Assembly: GCF_025960875.1 (NCBI RefSeq)
Contig: NZ_JAODLR010000026.1
Coordinates: forward strand, 1 to 63,083
DNA length: 63,083 nt
Direction of reading: 5' to 3'
Origin: Crystallibacter permensis
GTDB lineage: Bacteria; Actinomycetota; Actinomycetes; Actinomycetales; Micrococcaceae
Numbering within the stretch: position 1 is the first letter of the stretch; each line of letters starts with the position of its first letter. The position numbers and the translations under genes are program-made. The notes beneath the pieces are model-generated. The model made no database searches. It had not been told where the DNA came from and saw only the letters and a program-made list of their open reading frames with translations. Shown piece after piece: positions 26,985 through 35,869 of the stretch.

Positions 26985-27413
26985 CTAGCCCAGGAACCAT
27001 CGCCGGACCAGCAGATCAAACACGTCCCGCGGAGGGCGCAGGGGCGAGACCGGAGGAAACAGCCAGACCGTATCTTCGGGCAGCGCCGTCCAGCCCAAAA
27101 CCACCGGATCCTGATCCTGCACAGTTACCCCCACGTGGCGTCCGCGGGATTTCGGCGGCGTATCCGGAACAGCGGATGCGCGGTGCCGTCCGCGGTTGTC
27201 ATAGGCGTCCCGGCGCCGGGGATCGCCCAGTACGGCGTAAGCATCCAGGATGCGGGCCATAGTTCGTGCCGCAGCCCGCGCTGTTTCCGGATCTGCCGAG
27301 AGCTGGAGGTCGGGATGATGCCGGCGCAACAGCAGACGATAGGCGCGGCGGATCTGTTCCTGGTCTGCGTCGCGGTCCACCTCAAGGACCGCGTAGAGAT
27401 CCTGCTCTTCCAT
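26985..27413 (-). CDS. Short DnaJ-domain protein
   Basis: The 142-residue protein holds an N-terminal J domain (residues 1-75): DLYAVLEVDRDADQEQIRRAYR, the HPD tripeptide in LRRHHPDL, and DAYAVLGDPRRRDAYD. There is no Gly/Phe region or zinc finger, so it is a type III-like co-chaperone. The C-terminal half, ending VFDLLVRRWFLG, is unassigned. The ATG at 27413 follows GAGGAGAACCCGAG. It lies 158 bp downstream of hsp20 in the same orientation, so it is probably part of the heat-shock response. Confidence 0.88.
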   Translation of the reverse strand: MEEQDLYAVLEVDRDADQEQIRRAYRLLLRRHHPDLQLSADPETARAAARTMARILDAYAVLGDPRRRDAYDNRGRHRASAVPDTPPKSRGRHVGVTVQDQDPVVLGWTALPEDTVWLFPPVSPLRPPRDVFDLLVRRWFLG

Positions 27414-27571
27414 CTCGGGTTCTCCTCGACAGTCTTCCGTCCGCACGGGGCACGGTTACGGATGCACCGAAAGTGATCAAGGCAGGGGCGGTTGCCCTGC
27501 AGCCAGACAGGGCAACCGCGCAATCCCGGCGGATATCAGCCTCCTTGTGCGTCCTTCCGTTCTCCTTGGGG

Positions 27572-27994
27572 TTAGGCGTTGATCTGCTGCCGGGCGTCGC
27601 TGCTGTTGATCTCGATCTTGCGCGGCTTGGCCTGCTCACGGATCGGGATCCGCAGAGCCAGCACCCCGGCGTCGTAATTTGCTGTGACCTTGTCCGTGTC
27701 CAGGGTGTCGCCGAGGACGAGCTGCCGGCTGAAGGTGCCGCTGGGGCGTTCGGCGGCCACGACTTCCTTCTCGTCATCCAGCCGGGATTTGCGCTCGGCG
27801 GCAACGGTGAGGACGTTGCGCTCGACATCCAGATCAATCGTTGCGGGATCCACACCGGGCAGATCAAGTTCCACGACGAACTCGTCGCCTTCGCGCCAAG
27901 CGTCCATGGGCATGGCGGCGGGACGGGCCTGGGATCCGAAGACCTGTTGGGTCAGCCGGTCGAGCTCCCGGAACGGATCAGTTCGCATCAACAT
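27572..27994 (-). CDS. Hsp20/alpha-crystallin small heat-shock protein
   Basis: This 140-residue holdase has an alpha-crystallin domain at residues ~30-125: [28 protein letters not shown], the [12 protein letters not shown] strand, and the signature [15 protein letters not shown]-terminal AKPRKIEI is the I-x-I-like anchor. The ATG at 27994 follows GAAGGAGGCAACC. It is divergent from a MerR/HspR-like gene, with an inverted repeat between them that is likely the shared operator. Confidence 0.95.
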   Translation of the reverse strand: MLMRTDPFRELDRLTQQVFGSQARPAAMPMDAWREGDEFVVELDLPGVDPATIDLDVERNVLTVAAERKSRLDDEKEVVAAERPSGTFSRQLVLGDTLDTDKVTANYDAGVLALRIPIREQAKPRKIEINSSDARQQINA

Positions 27995-28034
27995 GGTTGC
28001 CTCCTTCAGTCCTTCTCTTGTTAGACCGGCAGAT

Positions 28035-28058
28035 TATCTGTGTCTGCCGACATAGATA
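28035..28058. promoter_or_regulatory. Likely operator between hsp20 and the MerR-type gene
   Basis: TATCTGTG and CATAGATA form an imperfect inverted repeat with an 8-nt spacer. On the + strand it overlaps CCGACA (28047-28052), 20 nt before TACAAT (28073-28078), a MerR-like long spacing. On the minus strand it abuts GATAAT, a possible hsp20 -10 box. It is not the classic HAIR sequence. Confidence 0.55.
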
Positions 28059-28105
28059 TTATGACGCTGCGCTACAATATTTTGCAAGAAGTGCGGAGGA
28101 AGAAA

Positions 28106-28441
28106 TTGGGCAACGACGACGAGCGGCGGTTGCGGGCGGAGCAAGGCGTCTACGGCATCTCGGTGGCCGCTGACCTGGTCGGCGTGGGCCAGCAGACCTT
28201 GCGGCTGTACGAGCGCAAGGGCCTGGTGGAACCCGAGCGCACCGAGGGCGGCACGCGCCGCTACAGCGAAAACGATGTCGAGCGGCTGCGCCGGATCGGC
28301 GAACTAGTGGACGACGGACTGAACCTGGCCGGCGTCGACAAAGTGCTGCGGCTCGAGGAGGTCAACGCCGCGCTGCAACGGGAACTGGACGCGGCCAAGG
28401 AGCGGGACCGGCGGCAGAAGCGGTCTGCGAAGCAGGGCTAA
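28106..28441 (+). CDS. MerR-family, HspR-like transcriptional regulator
   Basis: The 111-residue protein carries a MerR winged helix: VYGISVAADLVGVGQQTLRLYERKGLVEPERTEGGTRRYSENDVERL, then GELVDDGLNLAGVDKVL, which parallels HspR. A coiled-coil tail (residues ~80-111) is charged. The start is set at TTG 28106, which has GCGGAGGAAGAAA in front; the ATG at 28061 is in frame but lacks a ribosome site and would precede the likely transcription start. Its divergent position points to repression of hsp20, as HspR does for chaperone genes. Confidence 0.85.
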   Translation: MGNDDERRLRAEQGVYGISVAADLVGVGQQTLRLYERKGLVEPERTEGGTRRYSENDVERLRRIGELVDDGLNLAGVDKVLRLEEVNAALQRELDAAKERDRRQKRSAKQG

Positions 28442-28486
28442 GCGGTCCACGAGGCGGGTCCTGGCGCCTGCTATGCCGTCTGGCTG

Positions 28487-29551
28487 TCAGCGGACGCTAT
28501 CGGCAGCGATGGTCGTGACCGGTTCTGGGAAATCAACCGCGACATCCACCTTGTGCCCGAGCGACTCCAGATACACCAGGTGGCTGGCGGTTTCCGCCAA
28601 GGCGAGCCGCAGCGAGAACCCGTTCAGGGAGGCCCAGCCGCGGGACCAGGTCAGCTCGCGCGCGACCTCCCAGACCGAGGCGGGAGCCTGCTCACGCAGG
28701 ACCAGCAGCACTTCATCCGAACGGGCCTGGTTGTGGCGTGCCAGTTGGGCCACCCGGCGTGACAGGCCGGTGAAGCGGTACTCGTGCGCCGGGCAGACTT
28801 CGACGTCGTCGCCCAAATCAATGGCGGCGAGCGAGTCGAAGTAATCGGCCAAAGGGTTTGAGAGGCCCTCGTGTTCGAGTGAGATGTGCGGGGAAATCCG
28901 CGGCAGGACGTGGTCGCCGCTGAAGACCAACCCGTTGTCCTCATCGACCAGGCAGAGGTGGCCAGGGGTATGCCCCGGAGTGGAGACGGCACGGACGTTC
29001 AGTCCGGCGACGGGAAGCATTTCGCCGGAGGCCAGCGGGAGATCAGGCGCCAGCAGCCGCGGGCGGTCGGCGCGGCGAGAAAAGGTCAGCTCTTCCAACC
29101 TGTCCTGCGGCACACCCCAGTGGCCGAGCCGGAACATGTCCGCCTCCCGTACATCGTCCACATCGCGGGAGGGATCCGGAATCCACTCGTCTCCGCCCAT
29201 GGCCAGCCAGGCGCCTGAAGCGTCTTTCAGCCGGGCCGTCATGCCGTGGTGGTCCGGGTGGTAGTGGGTGACCACAATACCGGTCAGGTCCCCGGGTGTT
29301 AGGCCGGCTTGCTCCAGCCCGTCCACCAGATGCCGCCAGCCGTCGTCGCTGTCCCAGCCCGGATCAATCAACACAGACGCTCCGGTGCCGAGCAGCAGGT
29401 AGCTGATCGTGTAGCGCAGCGGATTGCCCGGGAACGGCACCGGAATGGACCAGACGTTGGAACGCAGCTGTTCCACCGGCGGGAATTCCTTGGCGTGCCA
29501 CGCCCGGTACTGCTCGTGGCCAGTGACGGTGATGACGGGTTCTTCTGGCAT
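28487..29551 (-). CDS. Metallo-beta-lactamase-fold hydrolase
   Basis: This 354-residue protein has an MBL core with VVTHYHPDHHG (HxHxDH), TPGHTPGHLCLVD, the Asp in FSGDHVLP and a final His in CPAHEYRF, enough for a binuclear metal site. A C-terminal helical extension (residues ~265-335) with EVLLVLREQAPASVWEVAREL resembles the winged-helix tail of LACTB2-like hydrolases. It starts 14 bp after the SMC-like jetC/mksB stop, with only a weak ribosome site, so it is very probably co-transcribed. In usual Wadjet operons the nuclease JetD occupies this place. Nuclease activity here is speculative; a lactonase or thioesterase is equally possible. Confidence 0.88.
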   Translation of the reverse strand: MPEEPVITVTGHEQYRAWHAKEFPPVEQLRSNVWSIPVPFPGNPLRYTISYLLLGTGASVLIDPGWDSDDGWRHLVDGLEQAGLTPGDLTGIVVTHYHPDHHGMTARLKDASGAWLAMGGDEWIPDPSRDVDDVREADMFRLGHWGVPQDRLEELTFSRRADRPRLLAPDLPLASGEMLPVAGLNVRAVSTPGHTPGHLCLVDEDNGLVFSGDHVLPRISPHISLEHEGLSNPLADYFDSLAAIDLGDDVEVCPAHEYRFTGLSRRVAQLARHNQARSDEVLLVLREQAPASVWEVARELTWSRGWASLNGFSLRLALAETASHLVYLESLGHKVDVAVDFPEPVTTIAADSVR

Positions 29552-29565
29552 CCGACCAGTCTAGG

Positions 29566-32500
29566 TCAGCGCAACACAATCGCCGTGGCCGTTGCGGGCG
29601 AGGCCCCCGTTTCCACGAAGCCGGAAACGTTCGCGTCCGGATGCTTGATGATGTCGGTGATAGAGCCCAGATGCCGGGACAGATCCACCTTGTCCTCCGG
29701 TGCGGCCAGCAGCAACTGGAAGCCGAATTCCTGCAGCGCGTTGATGCCGGCACCGGCATATTCCGAGTTCGCCTGGATGAAGGCCTCATCGATCATCACC
29801 GTGCCGTAGGTGCTGTAACCCTGGCTGGCAATGCCGAGCTGGTACGCCAGCGCGGCGCCCATAATGAACGAGGTGAAGCGCTGGCCTTCGCCGCCGGAGA
29901 GCGTGCCGGGTTCCAGCCCGGTTTCGATCTCCCCGTTGGGCCGGTGCTCGTTGCAGCTGATGGTGACATGCTGGCGCACATCCAGCACCGTGTCCCGCCA
30001 GTGCTGTTTCGCCGGATCGTTCAGCGCGTCCACTAAGCGCTCCAGCGCCTTGTAGCTGGCGGCCATCTGTTCCGGAGTCTGCTTGATGTACGCGTTGCCC
30101 AGCGCGTTTTTCAGATCCGTGCGGAAGGTACGGGCTTCCTCCGGAACGCTGGTCCGGACCTCGAGCTTGAGGTGGCTGCCGTTGTCGAAGGGGACGTCGT
30201 CCAGAATCTGGTTCAGCGGCAGGATCCGCTCCTCGATGGCACGGCGCTCCTCCTCCAGCATCTGCAGCAGGTCCGAAAAGCGCTCGTAGGAGCGGTTGTT
30301 GAAGTACTCGCGGAATTCCTCTTCGCGCTGCGGCAGTCCTTCGGAAATGATGTCGTGGTACAGCTGCTCGTACTGCGCGGCGCTTTCGACCCCGGTGCCA
30401 AAGGAAGCGCTCAGATGCTCGCCCCAGTCGCGGGCAAAGAATTTGAAGGTATCCGTCAGCGCCGTCTCCGTCTTGTGGAGCTCATCGCTGAGGGTGGCAG
30501 CGGCGTCCTTGAGCTCCAGGGCCAGCCGGTGGAAGGCGGTTTCCAGTTCCTCCAGCCCGGTGGGATCGCCCAGCGGTTCAAGGTAGCGGCCGATGGCCTC
30601 GGCAGCCCACTCCGCCGGCGGGTTTTCTTCGGCCCGGCGGGCGGTGTTGTGCCAGGCGGATTCGGCATTGCGGAACTGCTTGTCCAGCTCCTGGAGGTCG
30701 TGGCGCAGCACCGCGAGCCGGCCGACGCTGGCCTCCAGCTCGGACTTGGCGGCCTTGAGCTCGGCGTGGATTTCCGCGAGGGTGGCGCTGCTGTCCACCG
30801 CTTCGCGCAGCCGGTCCTGCAGGTTCTCCAGCACTTCGCGCTGGGCGCTGCTGTCGACGTCGGACCATGGACGGGTATCGGCGGCCACCCGATGCAGCGC
30901 GTCCAGCCTTCCGGCGAGCACGTCCTTGGCCTTGCTCCGCTGGTCCGCCAGCTCGGCGGCGTCCGCGTGTTCCTGCAGAATGCGCTCGGCCTGGGCTTCG
31001 AGCAGGGCGATCTTGTCCGTGTTGTTGAAGCCAAGCAGGTAGTCGCCCGGATTAACCTTCCGGGTGTCCCGTTCAAAGGTGTTCTTGTTCAGTTTGAGGG
31101 TGCCCGCGAGGCTGATCGCCTTGTCCTCGTGATGCAGCTCGGCGTCCGAGTCCACGCAGGTGAAGGCATAATCGCTGGTGATTTTCTGCTTCAGCCAGTC
31201 GCCGGCCTCCGAGTTCTTGAACTCGAGCTTGCCGGCCAAATCACGGTCTCCGGCGGTTCCCGGGCGCGGGGGAGTGGCGATATTGATCCAGCGCAGCTTT
31301 CCATGGCTGTCCAACGCATCGATCGCCTTGGTCACCGTCCGGATATCCTCGCCGCGGATCAGCAGCGTGGTGGCCAGCGACCGCAGGGCCTTTTCGGCGG
31401 CAGGCCGCCACCGCAGGTGCTCCGGCGCGATGTCCACCAGCTCGCCGGCGAAGGGCATGTCCTCAGGTGCAATGCCGGTCTCGGCGCTGATCTGCCGCCG
31501 GGCGGCTGCGCTGGCGCCGTCGATGTTGTTGCCGCGCCGGGCGTAGGAGCCGATCTCGGCGCGGAGCTTTTTCTCCCGGTCCTTGGCGTTGATGCTCGCG
31601 GCAACGGCCTCATATTCGAGGGTCTTGGCGGCTGCGGCCTCGGCGGTGAGCTCTTCGACGGCGGCCGCGGCCTGCTGGCGGGCAGACGCCAATCCGTCGG
31701 CCGACCACTCAAGCTGCAGCCCGGCGTCGTCAATGTCTTGCTGCACCTGGGTGCGGACGCGCTCGCGCTGCGCCAGTTCCACCGAGGCGGCGCGGATGTC
31801 ACGCTCCAGCGCTTCAATCGCGCGGCCGCCGTGGCTGGCATGCTGTTCATCCAGCCGCTGGACCTGCGACTCCAGGGTCTCCTTCGCCGCGGCTTTCTCC
31901 CGGATCCTCTGGGTCTTGGCCTCGCGCTGGGCGGCGAGCCTGGCCGTTTCGATTTCGAGGAGCCCGGCCGCCAGTTGCTGGCGGACCCGGGGCAGTTGGA
32001 CCTCGGCCAGTTCCCGGTTCCGTTCCAACTGTTCGCGCAGTTCCCGGTAGCGCAGGTGCTGTGCCGGTACCTTTGCGAGGGCATCGCGCTGGCCGGTGGC
32101 CTCTTCCAACTGGCGGTAAATCCCGCGCAGGTGGCTGAAGTCCTCGATGGCTCCTGCGGCCGCCTTGAGCGTGGACGGAATGTCCAGCACCTCGTAGCGG
32201 AAGAACTTATTCACACCCTTGTCCAGACCCTTGCCGTTCTGCAGGGTCCGCAGCAGACTGAAGGCCTTGTCATTATCGATTCCCAGCCTGCGGCGGAAGC
32301 GCTCGGCGAAGACTTTGTGCACGTCGAACGCCTCGCAACCGGGCAGCGCGGCGTGAAGGGAGGTGGGGGAGAAGCGCCGTCCGCCGTGGTTTTCCAGCGC
32401 CTCGGTGTCCAGCGGCTTGTTGTGGATGACGTAGTGCTTGCCCACCTGGCCTTCCAGCCCGTTGGCCGGCAGATCGCAGAGGGCGGAGATGGTGACCTGG

Positions 32501-32871
32501 CGGCCGAGGCCGTCATCGAAGACCAGTGCGACGGCGGACCAGGTGGCGCTGGGCCGCTGGTAGGTGGTGCCCGCAGCGGTTTTGGCCTTCCGCCCGCGCA
32601 TGTAGCTAAGGGTGGTGCGGCGGTCCTTGCGGTTGCTGGCCTCGTTGGCGGACTCGTTCAGCCGGGGTGCGGCATAGAAGATGTGCTGGATGCCGTCGAA
32701 GAGCGTGGACTTGCCCACGCCGGGATGGCCGGTGAGCAGCGTGCCGGCGCGGTCCACGTACATAGTGTGGCGACCGTGGAACGTGCCCCAGTTGATCACC
32801 TGGATCTTGCTCAACCGGTACTGGCCGGGGTTGATCTCCTCGCCGAGCGGGAGCGTTTGGGCAATGCTCAC
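29566..32871 (-). CDS. jetC: SMC/MukB-like ATPase of a Wadjet/MksBEF system (JetC/MksB)
   Basis: This 1101-residue SMC-type ATPase has Walker A at residue ~48 (GHPGVGKST), two long coiled coils (~260-400 and ~650-800) around a hinge-like region (~440-600), the ABC signature TLSGGEGQR, and Walker B VMIDEAF near the C-terminus. It forms the motor of the JetABC (MksFEB) complex, which loop-extrudes DNA; with JetD it restricts plasmids. The GTG start overlaps jetB (GTGA). The next gene downstream is an MBL hydrolase rather than jetD. Confidence 0.93.
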   Translation of the reverse strand: MSIAQTLPLGEEINPGQYRLSKIQVINWGTFHGRHTMYVDRAGTLLTGHPGVGKSTLFDGIQHIFYAAPRLNESANEASNRKDRRTTLSYMRGRKAKTAAGTTYQRPSATWSAVALVFDDGLGRQVTISALCDLPANGLEGQVGKHYVIHNKPLDTEALENHGGRRFSPTSLHAALPGCEAFDVHKVFAERFRRRLGIDNDKAFSLLRTLQNGKGLDKGVNKFFRYEVLDIPSTLKAAAGAIEDFSHLRGIYRQLEEATGQRDALAKVPAQHLRYRELREQLERNRELAEVQLPRVRQQLAAGLLEIETARLAAQREAKTQRIREKAAAKETLESQVQRLDEQHASHGGRAIEALERDIRAASVELAQRERVRTQVQQDIDDAGLQLEWSADGLASARQQAAAAVEELTAEAAAAKTLEYEAVAASINAKDREKKLRAEIGSYARRGNNIDGASAAARRQISAETGIAPEDMPFAGELVDIAPEHLRWRPAAEKALRSLATTLLIRGEDIRTVTKAIDALDSHGKLRWINIATPPRPGTAGDRDLAGKLEFKNSEAGDWLKQKITSDYAFTCVDSDAELHHEDKAISLAGTLKLNKNTFERDTRKVNPGDYLLGFNNTDKIALLEAQAERILQEHADAAELADQRSKAKDVLAGRLDALHRVAADTRPWSDVDSSAQREVLENLQDRLREAVDSSATLAEIHAELKAAKSELEASVGRLAVLRHDLQELDKQFRNAESAWHNTARRAEENPPAEWAAEAIGRYLEPLGDPTGLEELETAFHRLALELKDAAATLSDELHKTETALTDTFKFFARDWGEHLSASFGTGVESAAQYEQLYHDIISEGLPQREEEFREYFNNRSYERFSDLLQMLEEERRAIEERILPLNQILDDVPFDNGSHLKLEVRTSVPEEARTFRTDLKNALGNAYIKQTPEQMAASYKALERLVDALNDPAKQHWRDTVLDVRQHVTISCNEHRPNGEIETGLEPGTLSGGEGQRFTSFIMGAALAYQLGIASQGYSTYGTVMIDEAFIQANSEYAGAGINALQEFGFQLLLAAPEDKVDLSRHLGSITDIIKHPDANVSGFVETGASPATATAIVLR

Positions 32872-33644
32872 AGTTCCTCCTCGTCTGCGGTGGTGTTGTC
32901 AGGGACGGTGCTGCCGGAAGCGTGGCCTTCGGCCTCCGGGGCGGTCAGCTCAGGATCCAGCATCTCCGGATCGAGTGATTCAGCCTCCAACAGGTCGGGG
33001 TCCAGCAGTTCCTGCGCGTCGCTGCGGGCCAGCGCCTCGATGTAGGCCGGGATCTGGTCGATGCTGTCGAACGGCAGCGCCATGGCCAGCGCATTGCTGA
33101 CCCGGTACACGCCGGCCAGCTCGGTAGGCAGCAGCAGCTTCAGCGCCAGCAGGCGGGAGATGGAGGCATCGGTCAGCTCTTCCAGCCGCTTGTCGTCCAC
33201 CGTGCCGGGCTGCCGGTGTTCTTCGAGGATTTCCCGGGCGGCGGCGCGCGAAATGGTGGCGTCGGTGCCGGAGCCGGCGTGCCGGTCCAGCAGCAGCCGC
33301 AGGCGCAGGGCCAGCAGCGTCTCCTCGCGCCGCAGCGGCTTCCGCGGCTGGATGGCGGTGGTGTGCGGGGCGTCTACTTCGGCCGGGGTGAGCATGGCGA
33401 TCTTCCGGTCCGGATCCACGCTGAGCACCAGGAAGATCTCGCACAGGTAGTTGGCGATGACCTGCCGGTTGTCCAGCACGGTGGTCCACAGCCGGGGGTC
33501 GGCAACGCCATCGATGTACGGTCCGCGTAGCAGCCGCACGATCGTCTGGCGCAGCTGCAGCGGGAAGGTACCGGTGTCGCCGTCGAACAGTTGCCGCTCC
33601 GCGCGGTACCCGCTCGCCGCGATGTCAGCTTCCGTCTCGGTCAT
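32868..33644 (-). CDS. jetB: DUF4194 protein, JetB/MksE (KleIsin-associated subunit)
   Basis: This 258-residue DUF4194 protein corresponds to MukE/MksE. A winged-helix core spans residues ~20-190, with DPRLWTTVLDNRQVIANYLCEIFL and PLRREETLLALRLRLLLDR, followed by an acidic tail (~200-258) dominated by D, E, P and L. It bridges the SMC ATPase and the kleisin-like JetA. It is coupled by ATGA to jetA and GTGA to jetC. The acidic repeats LDPDLLEAESLDPEMLDPEL in the tail are a local peculiarity. Confidence 0.92.
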   Translation of the reverse strand: MTETEADIAASGYRAERQLFDGDTGTFPLQLRQTIVRLLRGPYIDGVADPRLWTTVLDNRQVIANYLCEIFLVLSVDPDRKIAMLTPAEVDAPHTTAIQPRKPLRREETLLALRLRLLLDRHAGSGTDATISRAAAREILEEHRQPGTVDDKRLEELTDASISRLLALKLLLPTELAGVYRVSNALAMALPFDSIDQIPAYIEALARSDAQELLDPDLLEAESLDPEMLDPELTAPEAEGHASGSTVPDNTTADEEEL

Positions 33645-35122
33645 TTGCTGTCATCCTTTGAGTCTGTTGAATCTTTGGTGAACGTGACGAGCGGGAGGTA
33701 TGCGGTGCGCTCGACGCCGTCGATCTGCTTGTAGGTAAGGACCTCGAACCGGTCGCCGGTGATGTTCTGGTCCGTGTTGCGGGCGGCGAGCACCAGGCCG
33801 CGGACTGAGTTGATGTGGCGGTGCTCGGGCGGCAGCAGCGCGAACGCCGTGCCCAGCGTTGCCCTGCCGTCCTTCGCCGCTGCGGTGGCGGAGCTGATCG
33901 CCTGGCGGATGGCACCGGCGTCGGCTTTTGGCGTGTTGGGGGTGCGGTGGATGTCCGCATCGCTGAGCGCAGGCGGCTCCGCAAGCCGGGGCGGCGGGAC
34001 ATGGTCCTCGGGGTTGAAGATCCCGATGCCGGCCAGTGTTTCGAACTCCGGGAGGTACAGGTTGACGGGAACCGCCGGCGTGCGGGTCTTCAGGTCCGGC
34101 GAGTGGGCCACGGCAAGCTCGGCCGAGCGGATGGCCTTGCGCAGCAGCATCGACTCGCGGAACTCGTCGCTCTGGACATAGGTGTGCAGGCTCTCGGAGA
34201 GACGGCCGTAGATGGCATGGACTTCGGAGGCCTGGCGGCGCAGCTCCCGCACCATGTTGGCCAGGGTGTTGCGCTCGTCGGAGCTCAGATCGGAGACGAA
34301 ATCGCGCTCAAGCACCTCTCGGACAGCCTGGCGGAAGCGGGCCTGCTGCTGCGGGTTGTTCAGGAACTCCGTGAAGCCGCGGAAGGTCTCGCCCTCGGCG
34401 GTGCTGCGCAACTGGCGGTCGCCTTCGAGGACCTGGCCCACGGCCACGCCCTTGGCCACGCTGGACTCCATGATTTCCTGCCGGATGTTGTGCAGCATGG
34501 CCTCCACGCCGTCGCGCATCCGCTTGAAGTCCGCTGGCAGACTGGAAGCCAGGTCGAGGATGCTGCGGGCCGCGGCAACGGAGGTTTCGTGTGGGAGGAC
34601 CGCGGGTTCCTGGCCGGTCTCCAACGCCTGGATCTGCGCCTGCCGCTCGGCGATTTCTGCCTCAAGCTGCCGGATTCTCGCCGCCGGATCCGGGTCGGAC
34701 TCGTGGGCGAGCGATTCAATGCTGTTCAGCAGGGCGCTCAACCGGGAGCTGTTGAGATTGGTCCGCTCCTGGGTGAAACCCTCGATGAAGTTCAGCACTC
34801 GCTGGGTTTGTGCGGTGGGCTCGTAGACAAACTGTCCGTCCACCATCGGCCGGGCGAGGAACTGGTTGCGCACCCAGGAATCGGCATAGTTGTCTGCCTG
34901 CCACTGCTCATTGAGATTCAGGTTCTCGTGCCGGAGTTCCTTCAGGAAGGCAGCCAGTGCCGCGTGGAATTCCTCGAGCCCAATCCGCGGCCGGTTCGGG
35001 GTGAACTCGGCCCGGAAGAAGGCGATGGTCCACGGTGCCGCGGAGAGCAGCTTCCAGGCAGGGCTGAGCCTGAAGTCCTTCTGGGTGTGCCAGTTGGAGA
35101 CAGCTTGTTCAGTGGAGCGCAT
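33641..35122 (-). CDS. jetA: DUF3375 protein, JetA/MksF kleisin-like subunit
   Basis: The protein has 493 residues. The N-terminus (MRSTEQAVSNWHTQKDFRLSPAWKLL) and the FFRAEFTPNRPRIGLEEFHAALAAFL stretch identify DUF3375, the MukF/MksF-like kleisin of Wadjet and MksBEF systems. A predicted coiled coil covers about residues 125-170. The start at 35122 is chosen from the family N-terminus; its ribosome site is weak. It is the first gene of the jetABC operon and divergent from a reductase gene. Housekeeping MksBEF and defensive Wadjet share this core. Confidence 0.92.
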   Translation of the reverse strand: MRSTEQAVSNWHTQKDFRLSPAWKLLSAAPWTIAFFRAEFTPNRPRIGLEEFHAALAAFLKELRHENLNLNEQWQADNYADSWVRNQFLARPMVDGQFVYEPTAQTQRVLNFIEGFTQERTNLNSSRLSALLNSIESLAHESDPDPAARIRQLEAEIAERQAQIQALETGQEPAVLPHETSVAAARSILDLASSLPADFKRMRDGVEAMLHNIRQEIMESSVAKGVAVGQVLEGDRQLRSTAEGETFRGFTEFLNNPQQQARFRQAVREVLERDFVSDLSSDERNTLANMVRELRRQASEVHAIYGRLSESLHTYVQSDEFRESMLLRKAIRSAELAVAHSPDLKTRTPAVPVNLYLPEFETLAGIGIFNPEDHVPPPRLAEPPALSDADIHRTPNTPKADAGAIRQAISSATAAAKDGRATLGTAFALLPPEHRHINSVRGLVLAARNTDQNITGDRFEVLTYKQIDGVERTAYLPLVTFTKDSTDSKDDSK

Positions 35123-35299
35123 CAAGAACTTTCTGCCAGTGCCTGGCTGCGGAGGGGACCCATTGATCTTAAGGGATGCAGCTCCGGGTGGCAGAATCAC
35201 GAGGTGCTCTCGAGGAAGGCGCCGAAACGGTTGTCATCTGCGGGCAGCCGGATCTATGGTCAGACTGACGCAGTGCACATGGTCTTCGGAAGGTTCTCC

Positions 35300-35869
35300 A
35301 TGGCCAACTTGATCTATTCGGCGATCGCCTCACTGGACGGGTACATCGCAGACGAGCAGGGCCGCTTCGACTGGAGCATGCCGGATGAAGAAGTCCACGC
35401 CTTTATCAACGATCTTCAGCGGCAGATAGGTACCTACCTCTTCGGCCGGCGGATGTATGAAGTCATGACCGCTTGGGAGGGTCTGTCCAACGACGCCGGA
35501 CTGCCGGCTGTCGAGCATGACTTCGCCAAAATGTGGGATACGACGGACAAAGTCGTCTACTCCAGAACCTTGGAGACTGCCTCCAGCGCAAGGACCCGGA
35601 TCGAGCGCAACTTTGCCCCGGACGAAGTCCGCCGGATGAAGGGCGAGGCGGACCGCGACCTAGCGGTGGGCGGATCCGAGCTCGTGGCCGAGGCGCTCAG
35701 GGCCGGGCTGGTGGATGAGTGCCACCTTTTCCTATCGCCTATTGCGCTGGGAGGCGGCAAACGCTTCCTGGCCGACGGAATCCGGATCGAACTTGAACTG
35801 TTGGATGAACGCCGTTTCGGAAACGGCGTTGTTTATCTCCGCTACGGCGTGGGAAAGAGTGATCGCTGA
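35300..35869 (+). CDS. Dihydrofolate reductase-family (RibD C-terminal-like) reductase
   Basis: This 189-residue protein has a DHFR/RibD_C fold: MANLIYSAIASLDGYIAD at the start, FGRRMYEVMTAWE, VVYSRTLET, LAVGGSELVAEALRAGLVDE (the NADPH-binding GG loop) and LSPIALGGGKRFL. The true folate enzyme is smaller and differs, so the substrate is unknown. The ATG at 35300 follows CGGAAGG. Its stop overlaps the next start by one base (TGATG), coupling it to the asparagine-synthetase-like gene. That pairing is unusual. Confidence 0.88.
   Translation: MANLIYSAIASLDGYIADEQGRFDWSMPDEEVHAFINDLQRQIGTYLFGRRMYEVMTAWEGLSNDAGLPAVEHDFAKMWDTTDKVVYSRTLETASSARTRIERNFAPDEVRRMKGEADRDLAVGGSELVAEALRAGLVDECHLFLSPIALGGGKRFLADGIRIELELLDERRFGNGVVYLRYGVGKSDR

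Noticed and set aside
27995-28105. HAIR operator for HspR
   Set aside because: No CTTGAGT/ACTCAAG pair is present; another inverted repeat is.
30172-33045. 957-residue frame antisense to jetC
   Set aside because: It covers jetC on the other strand and is an artefact of GC-rich codons; jetC has SMC motifs and coupled neighbours.
33815-35869. 684-residue frame joined to the DHFR-like gene
   Set aside because: The N-terminal part is antisense to jetA. The DHFR-like protein starts at ATG 35300 with a proper ribosome site.
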